A stretch of DNA of 64,000 nucleotides from Mercenaria mercenaria (lineage: Eukaryota; Mollusca; Bivalvia; Venerida; Veneridae), in the NCBI RefSeq assembly GCF_021730395.1, contig NC_069362.1:84088001-84152000 (forward strand), given 5' to 3'. The notes beneath the pieces are model-generated. The model worked only from the letters and a program-made list of their open reading frames with translations, was not told the DNA's origin and did no database searches. Below, in pieces: positions 31,690 to 45,600 of the stretch. The translations under genes and the position numbers were made by a program. Each line of letters begins with the position of its first letter. Position 1 is the first letter of the stretch.

Positions 31690-33960
31690 GCTTTTAAACT
31701 ACGTTTTAATACTACTGCTCAATATTTTCAAACAAAAAAAAATTAAAAAAATAGCGCGATAAAAGGTTCTTTTGACCTCCGATGTCCGTCACGCAGCCAG
31801 GTCCCAATTACTGATTCAAAGGTCAATTAAACCTAATTGTCAATCATCATGGTCTTCTCAGATAACATTCAGCAGGTTTCGTCCAACAATTTGTAGCAGA
31901 CGACAATATTCAACAGGTGCGATGATAATGAAAGACTAGACTGGTACCATTCACCTGCTGAAATTTGACAACAGGTTAGGGTGAAAGGTCAAACTAAGAC
32001 AGATGCGACAACAAGTGGCAAACGGGTAACGTCCCGGGTACATGGGTTAACAGTCACCTGAGAATCATTAATTGAAATTTCTCCGGGACTTCATTTTTAT
32101 TCTTCTTTTTTCCAAAAAGCTTTTTCATCGATGGCTGGTGAATTTGGTCAGTGTGAATATTAATACTAATATCAAGTAAAAGGTAGTGGTTTTTGTAAAA
32201 TTAATGATATGAAACCAAAATGAAAGTTGCATTTCCTTCGCACACCTCAACTCTTACCATTAATAAGGAGGTCTTAATAAATTTCCGATAAAATCTTTGA
32301 AAGTGCTTTTCTTTTTGCACCATCTGTTTCAATTATCTAGCGTCTCGATCTGAAATTATTATTGGTATCGATTGTTGCTTTAATATCATTGCTATTGATG
32401 AAAATGAAAATGATGACCAATGATAACAAATAATAATGATGGCCATGATAATTATCAGTATTCGCCGTGTCGTCAATCACATCAAACACTGCAAAAAATA
32501 AAACATCATGAAATAAAATTTTAATTTACACAAGACAAAACGGACACGCCTTGCATATGTATACTCAAAATGCAAAACATGTTTTATTATTGCCATTAAT
32601 ATGTTTTATTTATATTTAAATCAGGAATAATTTAAAAGGCACTCACGGAATATTTGTAATAATCTGTATAAAACAGAGGAGACACTGTTCTGTGACATTT
32701 GTTATTAGTTCCTTGTTGCTTTTTATACCTTCAGTAAGTGCAAAGAGAGGTGAAAGTTTCTCTAGTACATAATTCACCTTGAAAAGTCTCAAAACTGTAT
32801 TTCAGACTACTTTCATAGAAAGTGATTATATTCCCCAAGACTGATGGATGTGATGTTTAAGGGTATCTACAACAGAATTCCCAAACCAGTTTCACGAACT
32901 TTAATTTCATCCAATGGATTGACCAAGTCGTTATTTAAGAAAAACATTATTGTTTCTGTAAACTTCCACAGTAAACAATCACATTCTTATTTATCATTTA
33001 CAACCACTTACCAGTATGCAGACTACATAGAAACGCTCACATGGCCTGGATGGGTAAAAATTAATTAAAGGGCAATAACTTTTGTGGCCATGCTTAGATC
33101 CTTTCTAGTTCATATACACATGAACATGAAATTATGGTAACCGAAAGAGCTTATTAGTATATAGTATGGTAGTGATACCAACAAAGTTATTATCTTAAGC
33201 CAGATCAGGGGTAATAACTCTGGAGATACCAGGTTGATTTTCACAACAATTACAGGGAATCAACTATATTCAGTGTGACTAACCGTTAAAATGATATGAC
33301 ACCAGAGGGTTTTAAATAAATGAAGGTAATATTGTGTAAATTGTGCTTGCATCTGCTGGAAACAATCTCCCGGTACATAAATGGTAGACTGTTCTTACTG
33401 TAACGCATAATCAGGAAAAGGGAAGGGCGATAACTCTGATTATACTACGTTCATTATTACATTTTTTTACCGTTACAAAGAATGGTATGTTCGACAATTG
33501 TGGCAGTAAACAGCAATAAATCTGGTATAAGTCTGTACATTCTCACAAGAAAAAAAACGGCAATTTAAACCAAATAAGTGCAAATAAATATGGCCATTCT
33601 AAGATGATTCTCACAAAATTTGCCAGAAAGCAGACAGTAGCTGCAGACAACTACACGAAAGCCGGATTGTGGCCAAGAAACAATATTTTTTAGTCTATTT
33701 CTCACGTAATTAGAAGATAACTTTCTTATAATAATTATAATAGTTGTTTTCTAGTAATAAAATTATCTTGCAATCTTCTTCTTCGTACGCATCATAGCGC
33801 AATCTCAAAACGAAGAGAAAAGACCTCGTTAAGATGAGTCCTATTGTTTTGAGGGTCAATTTATTTCACAAGACTTTATATGGCCACTGGCTGCCATAAA
33901 CAGCATATAAACTTTACAAAGAGTTTAAAAAAGGGACTTAAATCTTGCCAAAGTTTAAAA
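31690..33960. other. Upstream region of the PBLD gene, no feature recognised
   Basis: AT-rich noncoding DNA. Between about 33060 and 33450 a decayed repeat with GGCAATAACTT, GGTAATAACTCTGG and GGCGATAACTCTG is visible. No promoter motif stands out before the start codon at 33963. Confidence 0.4.
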
Positions 33961-33962
33961 TC

Positions 33963-34067
33963 ATGGCGGACGGAGGTTTTGACCTTCCGATTTATACAGT
34001 GGACGCGTTCACAGATGAACCGTTCAGTGGCAACCCTGCAGCGATATGTCTTGTACCTCATGGAAAG
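33963..34067 (+). CDS. PBLD: PBLD exon 1
   Basis: 35 codons, phase 0 end. Donor AAG|GTGAGA. It encodes the N-terminal strand and [10 protein letters not shown]. An in-frame stretch 18 nt upstream has no ATG, so 33963 is the start. Confidence 0.93.
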
Positions 34068-36655
34068 GTGAGAGAATTTTCTTTAATGTTCATTTTTCGT
34101 CAGAATTCTATTATTAGATGTAAAGTTGTCTTGGTTTTTGTACTTACGACAGAACAGAAACGCTGTTTAATACCAATAATTACTGTTTAAAGGGAGGGAA
34201 TAGCCCATTATCACTCCATTAATGTATGCCAGAGTTACGTTTCCGCAAAAATCCTATTAAAACATGCGAACACATGCCCACACCTTCAACCCCCATCCAA
34301 ATGAAAAAGTACCCAGATAGCCTAGTGGTAGGGCATCCGCTTCGAATGTGGGAGGTATTGGGTTCGATTCCCGGCTGCCTGATAACAAATCAATGAAAAA
34401 TGGCACCAATAGCTTGGCGCTTACCTGGCTTCTCTTTTATACCCTTGTGGCGATGGTTTCCATAATATAAATCAGTGTAAATGGAAAATATGGACTTTTG
34501 GTCATAATTTGCGCCCCACTCCAATATTTGTATGAACTTAGTAGACGATAGTTATAGATGTCTTTCTTTGTAACAGTTTTTATAATAAATAATTAGCTAG
34601 TAAATAAGTTTTAAGTGTTTTAATAAAATGCACAAATTAAAAATTACAATGTCGTTATTACCACTTTGTCACAGGCTATTATGTACAATATTATTATTAT
34701 CGTATAGTGCATTTAACATATTTCTCAAATTTTCATCTATAGAACACTTTTAGGTGACTAAAATTGTCCTTAAAAGAAGTTTTAATTATAACACAATAAA
34801 CAAGAGCTGTCCGTAAGACAGCGCGCTTCACTATTCGGCGATTTGCCAGTAAAATGAATTTATATCTCAATAAGACACCTCTGCTTTAAAAGGAATACAC
34901 CAAGATATAAAAAGACCCTAATACTCAGAGGGGTTAAAGGTCAAGTATGGAAGGGGTAATGATGATGATGGTAAAGATATATTTGGAGTTTCAAGTCATT
35001 ATCTTGTATAATACTAAAGTTATGTCCAGAAAACTAAGTTTGTCAAAACATTTAAGTATGAAAGGGGCATAATTTGGTCAAAAATACAAATTAGAGTTAT
35101 GGGGATTGTTACCACTCATGCAAATGATGATGATCGTGATAAAGTTTAAGTGTCAAGTCATTATCTTATATTATACTAAAGTTATATCCAGAAAGCAAAG
35201 ATTTCCGAAACACTAAGTATGGAAGGGGCATAAGTCTGTCAAAAATACAATTAGAGTTATGGGGATGGTAACCACACATGCAGATGATGATTATAAAGAA
35301 ATATATTTAATTTCAGGTCATTATCTTTTAAAGTTCCAAAGATATGTCTATAAACAAAGCTTTCGAAAAATTAACATGAAAATAATTCCAAGTATAACAC
35401 CTTGGTGACCTTGACCGTGGGTAAAATGGGCCCAGCCCCTGCACATACTTTGCTTGTATGCTGGACAATGTTTATTTGAAGTTACAGTAAGATATAAGCA
35501 ATAGTAACAAAGAAATGACAGAAAAACAAAGGTTGCCGAAAAACTTTAACCTTAAAAATAACCTAAGTATAACACCTTGGTGACCTTGACCTTGGGTATA
35601 ATGGGCCCAGCCCCTGCACATACTTTGTATGCTGGACAATGTTTATATGAAGTTACAGTAAGATATAAGCAATAATAACAAAGATATTACAGAAAAACAA
35701 AGCTTGCCAAGAAACTTTAACCTTAAAAATAACCTAAGTATAACACCTTGGTGACCTTGACTTTGGGTATAATGGGCATAGCCCCTGCATATACTTCGTT
35801 TGTATGCTGAACAATATTTATGTGAAGTTACAATAAGATATAAGCAACAGTTACAAAGATATGACAAAAAAAAAACAAAGGTTGCCGAGAAACTTTAACA
35901 TTAAAAGTAACCTAAGTATAACACCTTGGTGACCTTGACCTTGTGCATAGTGGGCCCAGCCCCTGCACATACTTTGCTTGTATGCTGGACAATGTTTATG
36001 TAAAGTTACAGTAAGATATAAGAAATAGTAAAAAAGATATGACAGAAAAATAAAGGTTGCCGAAAAACTTTAACCTTAAAAATAACTTAAGTATAACACT
36101 TTGGTGACCTTGACCTTGGGTATAATGGGCCCATCCCCTGCACATACTGTGTTTGTATGCTAGACAATCTTTATGTGAAGTTACAGTAAGATAAAAGCAA
36201 TAGTAAGAAAGAAAACAAAGGTTGCCGAAAAGCTTTAATCAAGAAAGGTCACGCCGACGCCGACGCCGGCCGACGCCGGGGCGGGTAGAATACCCCCCCC
36301 CCCCTCCCCCGGGCCTGGTGGAGGTAGTGGCAAATGTCCTATACATACCGTCTCAGCAGAGTCGCAAATGTCCAGCTTTCCACTTTTCAACGGATTTTTG
36401 ATTTCTGGAGTGGGGGCAAATGTTATCTAGATATTTCGGGTTATTTGTTTGGGTTAATGGTGAACTATGTTTTTATTGAAGAGACAGCGGAGAGGAGACA
36501 CACCTATCGAGATCTTTTCAGTATTTGCTTGCTTTCCTTATATAGATCGTGATGATAAATGTACCTGCTTTAATTCTCATGTAAGCTTACTTGAGGTCAA
36601 ATATGGTCATTGTCTCCCGAAATTTGGCTGTGCTTTGTTTCTCAACTCTAACCCT

Positions 36656-36694
<39 letters not shown>

Positions 36695-39600
36695 CCTTCG
36701 ACTGACCAAGTACAGAATAAAGCTTGTCGTCGACTGCAACTTCCTTTCGGAGGCAGGCCACAATGTTGCCTCCAGAGTGAGATATAGTTCAGAGACCTCT
36801 CAGACCTTTTGTTCGAACTGCTGATGTTTTAGTTATTGGAGTTTTGTACTAGCCTGTGGTAGCTAATAATCCGTTTCTTACTAAGGGCCATACTGTGTTA
36901 TTTGTAGCTCATTGATTGTGTTCTGTTCCTGGAATTCATCCTTCTTTGCACCTACTCTACTGACGTAGTGAATGGTTGCTTTGAAGCTAAGTGGTCCCGT
37001 TTTACTAGACTATGTATATACGTAGTAAACCATGGCCATGCCGTTGCGTGACGTTCTCCTAGTCAAACCTGTTACGTCTTTTGTTCCTACCTTTCAGTAG
37101 GTTTTTCTACTCGGTCTGTAGCTTTTAGGGTTTAAGGGACACATTGATAAAATTAATTATTAGGGATTTGCTTTATTTAACTTGGGCGAACGTCAAGAAA
37201 TTCTAGGAAAGTAATAGTAATGTACACTGCGAACATGACTTCTTATGGTGTATTTGTTTTGATATTTTATGCAATATTTTATTAATATCTTCGTAAACAA
37301 AGAAAAGAAATATTAACGTAATTATGATATGCTTAAATGGGAGGGAAATATGTGGGGTCAGTAAGATAAATAGTGGGACTCGACTAACGCCTCGCCGCCA
37401 CCCCTCATACTGACCCCACATATTTCCTTGGAGGGTCACTAACAGACCTAATAATTAACAATGTACTTGTTGAGTGGGTCGGCTGTATTTGATGTGTCCG
37501 TAGCATTCATGTGCTAAAGGATAATTGGATGTTTTTCTTTTTTATTTATATATACACCTATATCAGAACAACAAATCTATATTTTGCAGATGATGAGCGA
37601 TGAAACTTTTCAAAAAATAGCTGCGGAGATGAATTTGTCAGAGACAGCGTATATAGAACACCTTTCTGAGAATAGCAACTTCGCCACTAGTATGTATATT
37701 ATTATCATCCGATCAATGGTGTTTGTTTTCAGCTCACCTGTCACGAAGTGACAAGGTGAGCTATTGTGACCGGACGATGTCCGTCGTCCGTCGTGCGTCG
37801 TGCGTAGTCCGTCGTCCGTCGTCTGTCATCAATTTCTAAAAAAATCTTCTTGTTGAAAACCACTGGGCAGAATTACACCAAACTTCACAGGAATGATCCT
37901 TGGGTGGCCCCCTTTCAAAATTGTTCAAAGAATTGAATTCCATGCAGAACTCTGGTTTCCATGGCAACCGAAACGAAAACCTTTAAAAATCTTCTTGTCC
38001 AAAACCACAGGGCATAGGGCTTTGATATCTGATGTGTATCATCATCTAGTGGTTCTCTACCAAAATTATTCAAATTATCCCCCTAGGGTCAAATATGACC
38101 CCGCCCTGGGGGTCACATTGTTTATATAGACTTATACAGGGAAAAATTGAAAATCTTCTTGTACAAAACCACATGGCATGGGGCTTTGATATTTCGTATG
38201 TAGCATCATCTAGTGGTCCTCTACCAACTTTGTTCAAATTATCCCCCTAGGGTCAAATGTGGTCCCGCCCCGGGGGTCCCAAGTTTTACATAGACTTATA
38301 TAGAAAAAAAAGTTTAAAAATCTTCTTGTTTGAAACCACAACACTAAGACCTTTGATATTTGGTTTGTAGCATTGTCTTATGGTCCTCAACCAAAATTGT
38401 TCAAATTGTACCCCTTGGGTGAAAAGAGGCCCTGCCCTTGGGGTCCCACGTTTTATATAGACTTATATAGGAAAAAGCTTTAAAAATCTTCTTGTCTGAA
38501 ACCATACGACCTAGGCTTTTGATATTTGGTATGATGCATTGTCTAGTAGTCCTCTACCAAAACTGTTCAAATTATGCCCCTGGGGTTAAAAGAGGCCCCG
38601 CCCTGGGGTCACTTAGTTATTATGTGAGTTATTTAGGAAAATACTTAAAAAATCATATGCTCCTATTTCCAAGACTGTTTAATTATAATTACCTGATGAC
38701 CCCAAGTAATATGATGTCACTTGACTTTGACCTTGACCTGCTTCCTTGTTTTTTAAGATACAGCCTTGAAATTTTGATGACATACACAGTTTTGCACACA
38801 AATCGTAAAACTGAATTTCATTGACCATGAATGTGACCTACTGATTTTCTTAATATTTTATCATCAGTTTGACATTTGAAACATGTAGCTCATATTACTC
38901 AGGTGAGTGATCCAGTGTCATCATGACCCTCTTGTTTATTACATGTATTATTAAAGTATTTTAGTATCTGTTAACCCTTGATATTACTAAATTGTCAATT
39001 CACTACAAAAAATAAACATAATCTTAAAAGATCTGTTTGATTTATAATTGCATCTAGGCAACGAGTTCAAGCTCCGATGGTTCACACCGACGAATGAGGT
39101 ACCGCTGTGCGGCCATGCCACACTGGCGTCTGCAGCAGTGCTGTTCTTTTGCTCAAGTAAGTTTACTTCTTTTAACAGGTACTCGCCGGCTGATGTAATT
39201 TTCATGCGAGTTTTATCTCGGAAAACAAAATACATTTTGTATGTTTGATATATGAATTAGTAAGGATTTAGTATCTTTAACATAGGAGTACTTGGCCTGA
39301 AACCATTGTTGTACATAATTTAGACTTAAATGGTTTCTTTCCACAATACGTTTTCAACAAGAAATGGAAATTATATGAGCCGTTCCATGAGAAAAGCTAT
39401 ATTAGCGATATGACAAAATTATTGCATGATGAAATTCATGGCAAACGAAATTCCAAAGCACCCGTGCACTATAGGATATAGATATTGATATTGATAAAAG
39501 GCCCGTGATGAAACCAAAAACACACGTTCGAGTTATTCTTAATAAAACTATATTAAACTGTTTATAAATTATAAAGTTCAGAACAGAATATCCATTTTTA

Positions 39601-42600
39601 TACGCCCTAAGGGACGTGTTATGTTATGACGCCGGTGTCCGTCCGTTTGTCCGTTCGTCTTGCCGTTAGCAATATCGTGCCCGCTCGGTAACTCTTGAAC
39701 CCCTTGAGGGATTTCAAAGAAACTTGAAACAAATGTTCACCACATCGGTACGACGTGCAGAGTGCATGTTTTAGATAGCTCGCTTCAAGGTCAAGGTCAC
39801 ACTTAGGGGTCAAAGGGGCATATGAGTTTGTTTTGTGTCCGCTCTGTAACTCTTGAACTGATTGAAGGATTTTAAAGAAACTTGACACAAATGTTCACCA
39901 CACTGAGACGACGTCCAGAACCCTTGTTTCGGATGGCTCGCTTCAAGGTCAAGGTCACACTTAGGGGTCGAAGGTCATACCGTCGGGTGTATATTGCTCC
40001 GCATTGCGGTGCTCTTGTTATCCATGCATTACAGCTTAGCATCTGTCATTGTGACACATTAACAAATGACATTACATTGTGCTAGTACTTGAGTAAACAT
40101 TCTGGTACAACGTAACATTTATACTCATATTGTACACATATACAAGCATTATTTTCGCATTTTTGTTACAGAAAAAGAGTAGATGTAATGTTTGTTATAC
40201 CGAAATATTCGACGAAAACTATTAGGCCTTTCCGACACAAAACCAGTATCAGTGACAAAAAATCAAAATTGTGATAATAAGATATTCACGAAGATCATTC
40301 TTTTATCTTTCAAATATGAAAACTTGAAGAAATGTTCACTCTTTCACGACTTAAAATAATTTTTCAGATAACTCCAGCGGTGCTATTACATTTAGAAGTA
40401 AGAGTGGTCCGTTAATTGCACGCCGTGACGGAGAGAGTATCACATTGGACTTTCCCATCAATCCTGTGGAACCATACGACAGAACTGCTGCATTGTCCAT
40501 AATTAAGGTACTGCTGGTCAGATTCATTTATATTTATACAAACATGCACAATGTGCAAGAGTTCTTCGCGTACTTTGATTTTTATAAAGAATGACAATCG
40601 ATCCTAGTATAAAAATGTACTAAATATAAGATTAATCTAGAGGTTTGGCGTGATTTAGCTTAATGCGACAAAATAGATAAAACAGTTTTAGTGAGACGAC
40701 AAGTGGGCCCCTCTGATTCACTTTTTTTTAATTCTATTAGTATAATTTGGACACCTAGGATAATAGTGTTAGGATAAATCTGTTGTAGGACTCCCTGTTC
40801 GCTCCTTGGCTCGGTAGCAAAGACACGGACTTGCGCTATTTCCTACTTAATCTGTGAGCTAGTCACTAGCTACAAGTAGGCTACTTAGCCGGGCATCGCT
40901 TTTGGCTTCGTCGTTTGGGTCACACCTTGGTTTAAGTTTTTCGTCTTAGTATCCGTTGTATTTATTGGACCGAAACTTTACACGTGATACTTACTAAAAT
41001 AATCAAGTTAGCCTACTCTTGGTTGAATTTAATTCAAATTACGGCCGCTGTAATGTGGTTAAAATTTTGCGTGCAACTATCAAGCTGTATGTCAGAAACA
41101 GAAACTTCACACAATGCTTCCCATTCATCAGAGATACTGAAATAACCAAGTTAGATAAAGTGGTTGAATTGAATTCAAGTTGTGACCCCTTATTTGGTTA
41201 AAGCTGTATGTATAGGATTGAAATTTCACACAATGATAACTCTTATTTGAATAAAATAAGTCGGTTACGTAATTCTTGCCCTTGTTTGGCTTTTGAAAAT
41301 ATCGAAGTGGACTGGTTTATACTTGATATAACAATATTTGACAATAAACAGAAGTGCAGATCAAAAGAACCATAACATCTGTCTGCAGCGATAACTCATC
41401 TCAATTTTTATCTCCGTCACATTAGCATCTGTCTGTCCGTCCGTCATTAAATGTTGGCAAACTGGTAATTTCAAAACTTCCATATACTAGTATTTATTAT
41501 ACTGATACTACTGATAGTTGGCAATGAGAGAAAATGGAAAGCCAAGCATCACTGCTTTTATCTTCGAAATTTTCCCTTTTTGTACACTTTCTTCTTTTTT
41601 TAACTTAATCGGAGAATAATCATGGGAATTTAAATAACACTTAAGGGGACGCATATTGCTACATTCACAGTTCATACAGCAATGCGGAAGGAGTGCATAT
41701 TCAAGAAATCGATGGTGGGAAAATAAAAAACATATTCCTAAACTGATATAATACTGATGGACACCTGTAATATTCAGTATTCTGTGAATAAGGATGTGGT
41801 ACTATGAATGTAATAGGAAAACAGAGGTGTTTGTGAAAGTACATTCAACACAAAATATTAAGCTTTTGTATAAGGAAAAAACAGGTTTTTTACAATAACA
41901 GTGTTCCAAATAATGTTGAAGGGATGAGATTTTCTTTCTAACACACCAGTTTGCTTAAACATGTAAAAATTTAACGCCACGTCAGTTCATCTCGGGATGG
42001 ACGCCATATTTCCATTGATAAAAAATGTAAACAAAAAAAAATCAGAGTGGAATTAGCATTGCAAGGACATAACATGACATTCTACACAATGAATACCTTA
42101 GAACAGATATCTAAGATGCTACACAGGTCAGGCGGGTTAAATGCATAATGTCGATCACTTGAAATTCATCTTGAAAAGGTGGTTAATTTTAGTTTGTTTA
42201 CATGGTTTTTTAATTTTCCCACGACTTCTCGGCGATTCACTGCAAATGTATTACTGCGCCGGACGAAAGGTAACTCTAATAAACAACGGGAGACAACTTA
42301 GGTGTCAGCACGTGTACGATTTTTAAATAAACATGTCGATGATTATAATTTCTTATCAAATAATGAATCCTATTCAGATATTCGTCTTTAATATTAGAAA
42401 ATTATTAATTTCTGTGGACATTTGTCAAAAAATATTACTTACAGTGGACTACTTTGCGCATCAAACTGGTTTCCGCTTCAGCTGTGAGGCACTTCCGTTA
42501 TACTTTTGACAACAATAACAAAACACAAAATGAATCAATAAAGTCACTTATAAACCGACTGCTACTTAAATCAGTGTAAGTAAAGTTGTTATTACAACAT

Positions 42601-45600
42601 TATACATGTTCGTTACGTTATGAGATGAAGTTTATCTTGAACTGCATAATCCATTAACTACGTTTACATGATATTGCATTAACAATTTATTTGACCTCAT
42701 TTTTTTACGTGAATGACAGCATTCTCGTGCAACTCGTGCAAACAGAGTTATGAAAAGTATGGTGGAGAATTCAAGGACAAATTATAAATGACATTAAAGT
42801 GAGGATAACTGTATATTCGTCCAGTTTTGATCATTCATTGACATTCCTGCTGTGTATTAGTAACTTTTGTGAACAAGATTAGAATGTTACTTTTGCACAT
42901 ATACACATTGATTGGACCTCTCAACCAAATTTCATACCTTATTTTAGGGATTTTTAAGACAGTAGATTTTCAAAACTTTGTTGAATGTGTTTTGATATTT
43001 AAGTGCATTGCAGTTCATGAATACCAAGTTAAAAATTAATAATGGCAACATTTCTAGGCCTTTATTGTAAGCCACTAGACTTCTGTAATGATAAATGTTT
43101 AATGTATTAAGGGGAATATACTCTTTTAGTTTTGTAATGTGGCATTCCTTGACCACCGTATCTTTTCTTATGCACTACTTTGTAAACAAACTAAATAATG
43201 TGTTTTAGCTCACATATGCCAAATTAAAAGCAAGACAGTGAACTTATTTCACATTCTTTCTTTAAATTAGAATCTGTAGGACATTGATAAATGTTTGGAC
43301 AAAGTGAAGCACTATTATTTTCGCACCAAAAAGTCTTAATTGTTGACTTTGAATGTACACAAGAAGTCTTATGTAATTCAACAATAACTTTCTTGTTTCA
43401 GTTTTTCTCATTTTTATTTTAGTGAGCAATCCTTTGTGTACTTATAACAGTTGAAACAGTATTCATTTCATTTACCAAAACCGTGTACTTTTTTGCAGGT
43501 AAATTTTATAATACCCCACCCACTTTTTTCTAATTTCAAAGTATGCGTCCCCTTAAGTCTTTACAATGACTGCTGCCTCACAGACTGTACTATTTTTTAT
43601 ATATTTGTTTAATCTTTGGAAAATTACTTTGAAACTACTATAGGGATTTTGGTGAAGTTAAAATTATCGTAGAAGTACCAAATGCCAAAACCATATATAA
43701 ACTGTATGAAAAAAATATTGATTTTATGCCCCGTTTGTTCGCATTTTTTGAAAACAAAACGGGACTTAATGTATTATGACGATATCCGTCTGTCCGTCCG
43801 TATGTATCGTCGGTCTGTCTCTGTCCTGGATAAATATATGTTTCTCCTAGTTTGTGACTAAGGACTTCCATTTTGTCTGTACAGTAACATTAGGAAAGTT
43901 CATTCATCTTGATATATTGATAGACGGCAGTTAGAGGACAGACAGCGCGTAAGAAATGTTATGTAATACATCAAGTGGCCGGTATTATTCAATTATTTGG
44001 CTAAACATGACTTGGCTAGTTGTAAGAAACCACGCCGTGAACAGAGAAATGCTTGTTCCTGATAGTTAATCAAATCTCGTTAGTCTTTTAAAAAAATACT
44101 TGTCACGTACTGTAATCGAATAACAAGGATGGTTTCATGCCCGGACGTCCCGTTTTATAAGTTTCTTTTGTAAATTACGGGCTACCAAAATACAGTGTAC
44201 ATATTTGAAACTTATTTTATTATATTATCTTTCGATCCAAAGGTAACCAACAGCTTACAATGGATAATACTTGTATATAATAATTATGTAGTACTAGTCT
44301 GTCCTGAGGTTTAACCATTACCGTGCTAAATTTCTATAATGAACTCATTAACTGTTAGTTTAAACATATTTATTCCACATATATGTACACATAGTTACAT
44401 AAACATGTATTACATCTGTATGGATAGGATTAGAACGAAAGATAATGTCTTATAGAGTTCTTCTCCTAACTATTAAAAGGGGTGCTTACCAAAAAGATGA
44501 CTGAATGGCGAACAGTGCAGACCATGATCAGACTGCATGGATGTGCAGGCTGATCTTGGTCTGCACTGGTCCCAAAGGCAGAATCACTTGCCGCCAGCGG
44601 GCTAAGGGTTAAGCAATACTGACAGGTAAAGTCATACTCCTACTTTCAATGAAGACCCCAGTCGCCCATTTGGCGTATTATTGTTACGAAGTATATTGTT
44701 CGTGCGCCGATGCACTCTATGCCCAAACTTGCTCCAGCTACTGATCTGGAAAACTGTTCAGTCTAAAGGTCACTGTGACCTTGAACTTAAAATTATTATG
44801 AGACTATTCACAGAAAGTAAAAGGTACTTTAAAAAAATGATAGATTTTAAGTACGGGAAGTGCATATTCCTTGATCAGAACGAGTATACGCGTATTTCCC
44901 TTTTGTGTAACTACTTATAATGTTTGAGAACTATCATAATTTAAACTACTTCGTTTTATTTCAACATGTCCTTAGTTTTCAAATCCACAATTTGATTAAA
45001 GTCAAAATTTGAAATCGCCCACAGACTATATCTTTTCTAAAGCCTGACGACATTCTGGCATGTTGGATGCACATCATCAACAAACTCGCTTTGCTTATAT
45101 TTTTAGCAGAAGTGTTATAAAGAATCAACAGCATAGTAGCCAAATTTTCCTTTCTTTGACGTTGCATTGCAGGAGATATGTGACCCGGCTTTGGTCAGTG
45201 ACGTCCAGTACTCCCCGGGAACCAAGAAGCTTTTGCTTCGATTAGAAGACAACTTTTCCAGGTGACCGTTTTATACATTCCTAAATCTGACAGGTCGAGA
45301 GTCCCGGTGTATTATATACCTATGAGGAAATGATTATCATTATGAGGAGGACGCATTCTTATAGAATAACATTAGCTCAATGTCCCACTAGAAATCAAAA
45401 TATGAATATTGTTTGCATTAGGTTAACCTATTATTGTCTAAACAAATTAGCAGAGGGATTTTTGGCACCCAGGTGATCCTTGTCAGCAAATAAATACTTT
45501 AACATATGAAAATAGTCTGCAGAACAGCGAAATAGAACTTGATTAAACCGTCGACAGAAATCCCAAGGCGATGTCAGAGATGGTCGCCAAATGTCAAAGA

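Noticed and set aside
36467-36824. Proline-rich proteins
   Set aside because: They are produced by the 36-bp poly-C tract.
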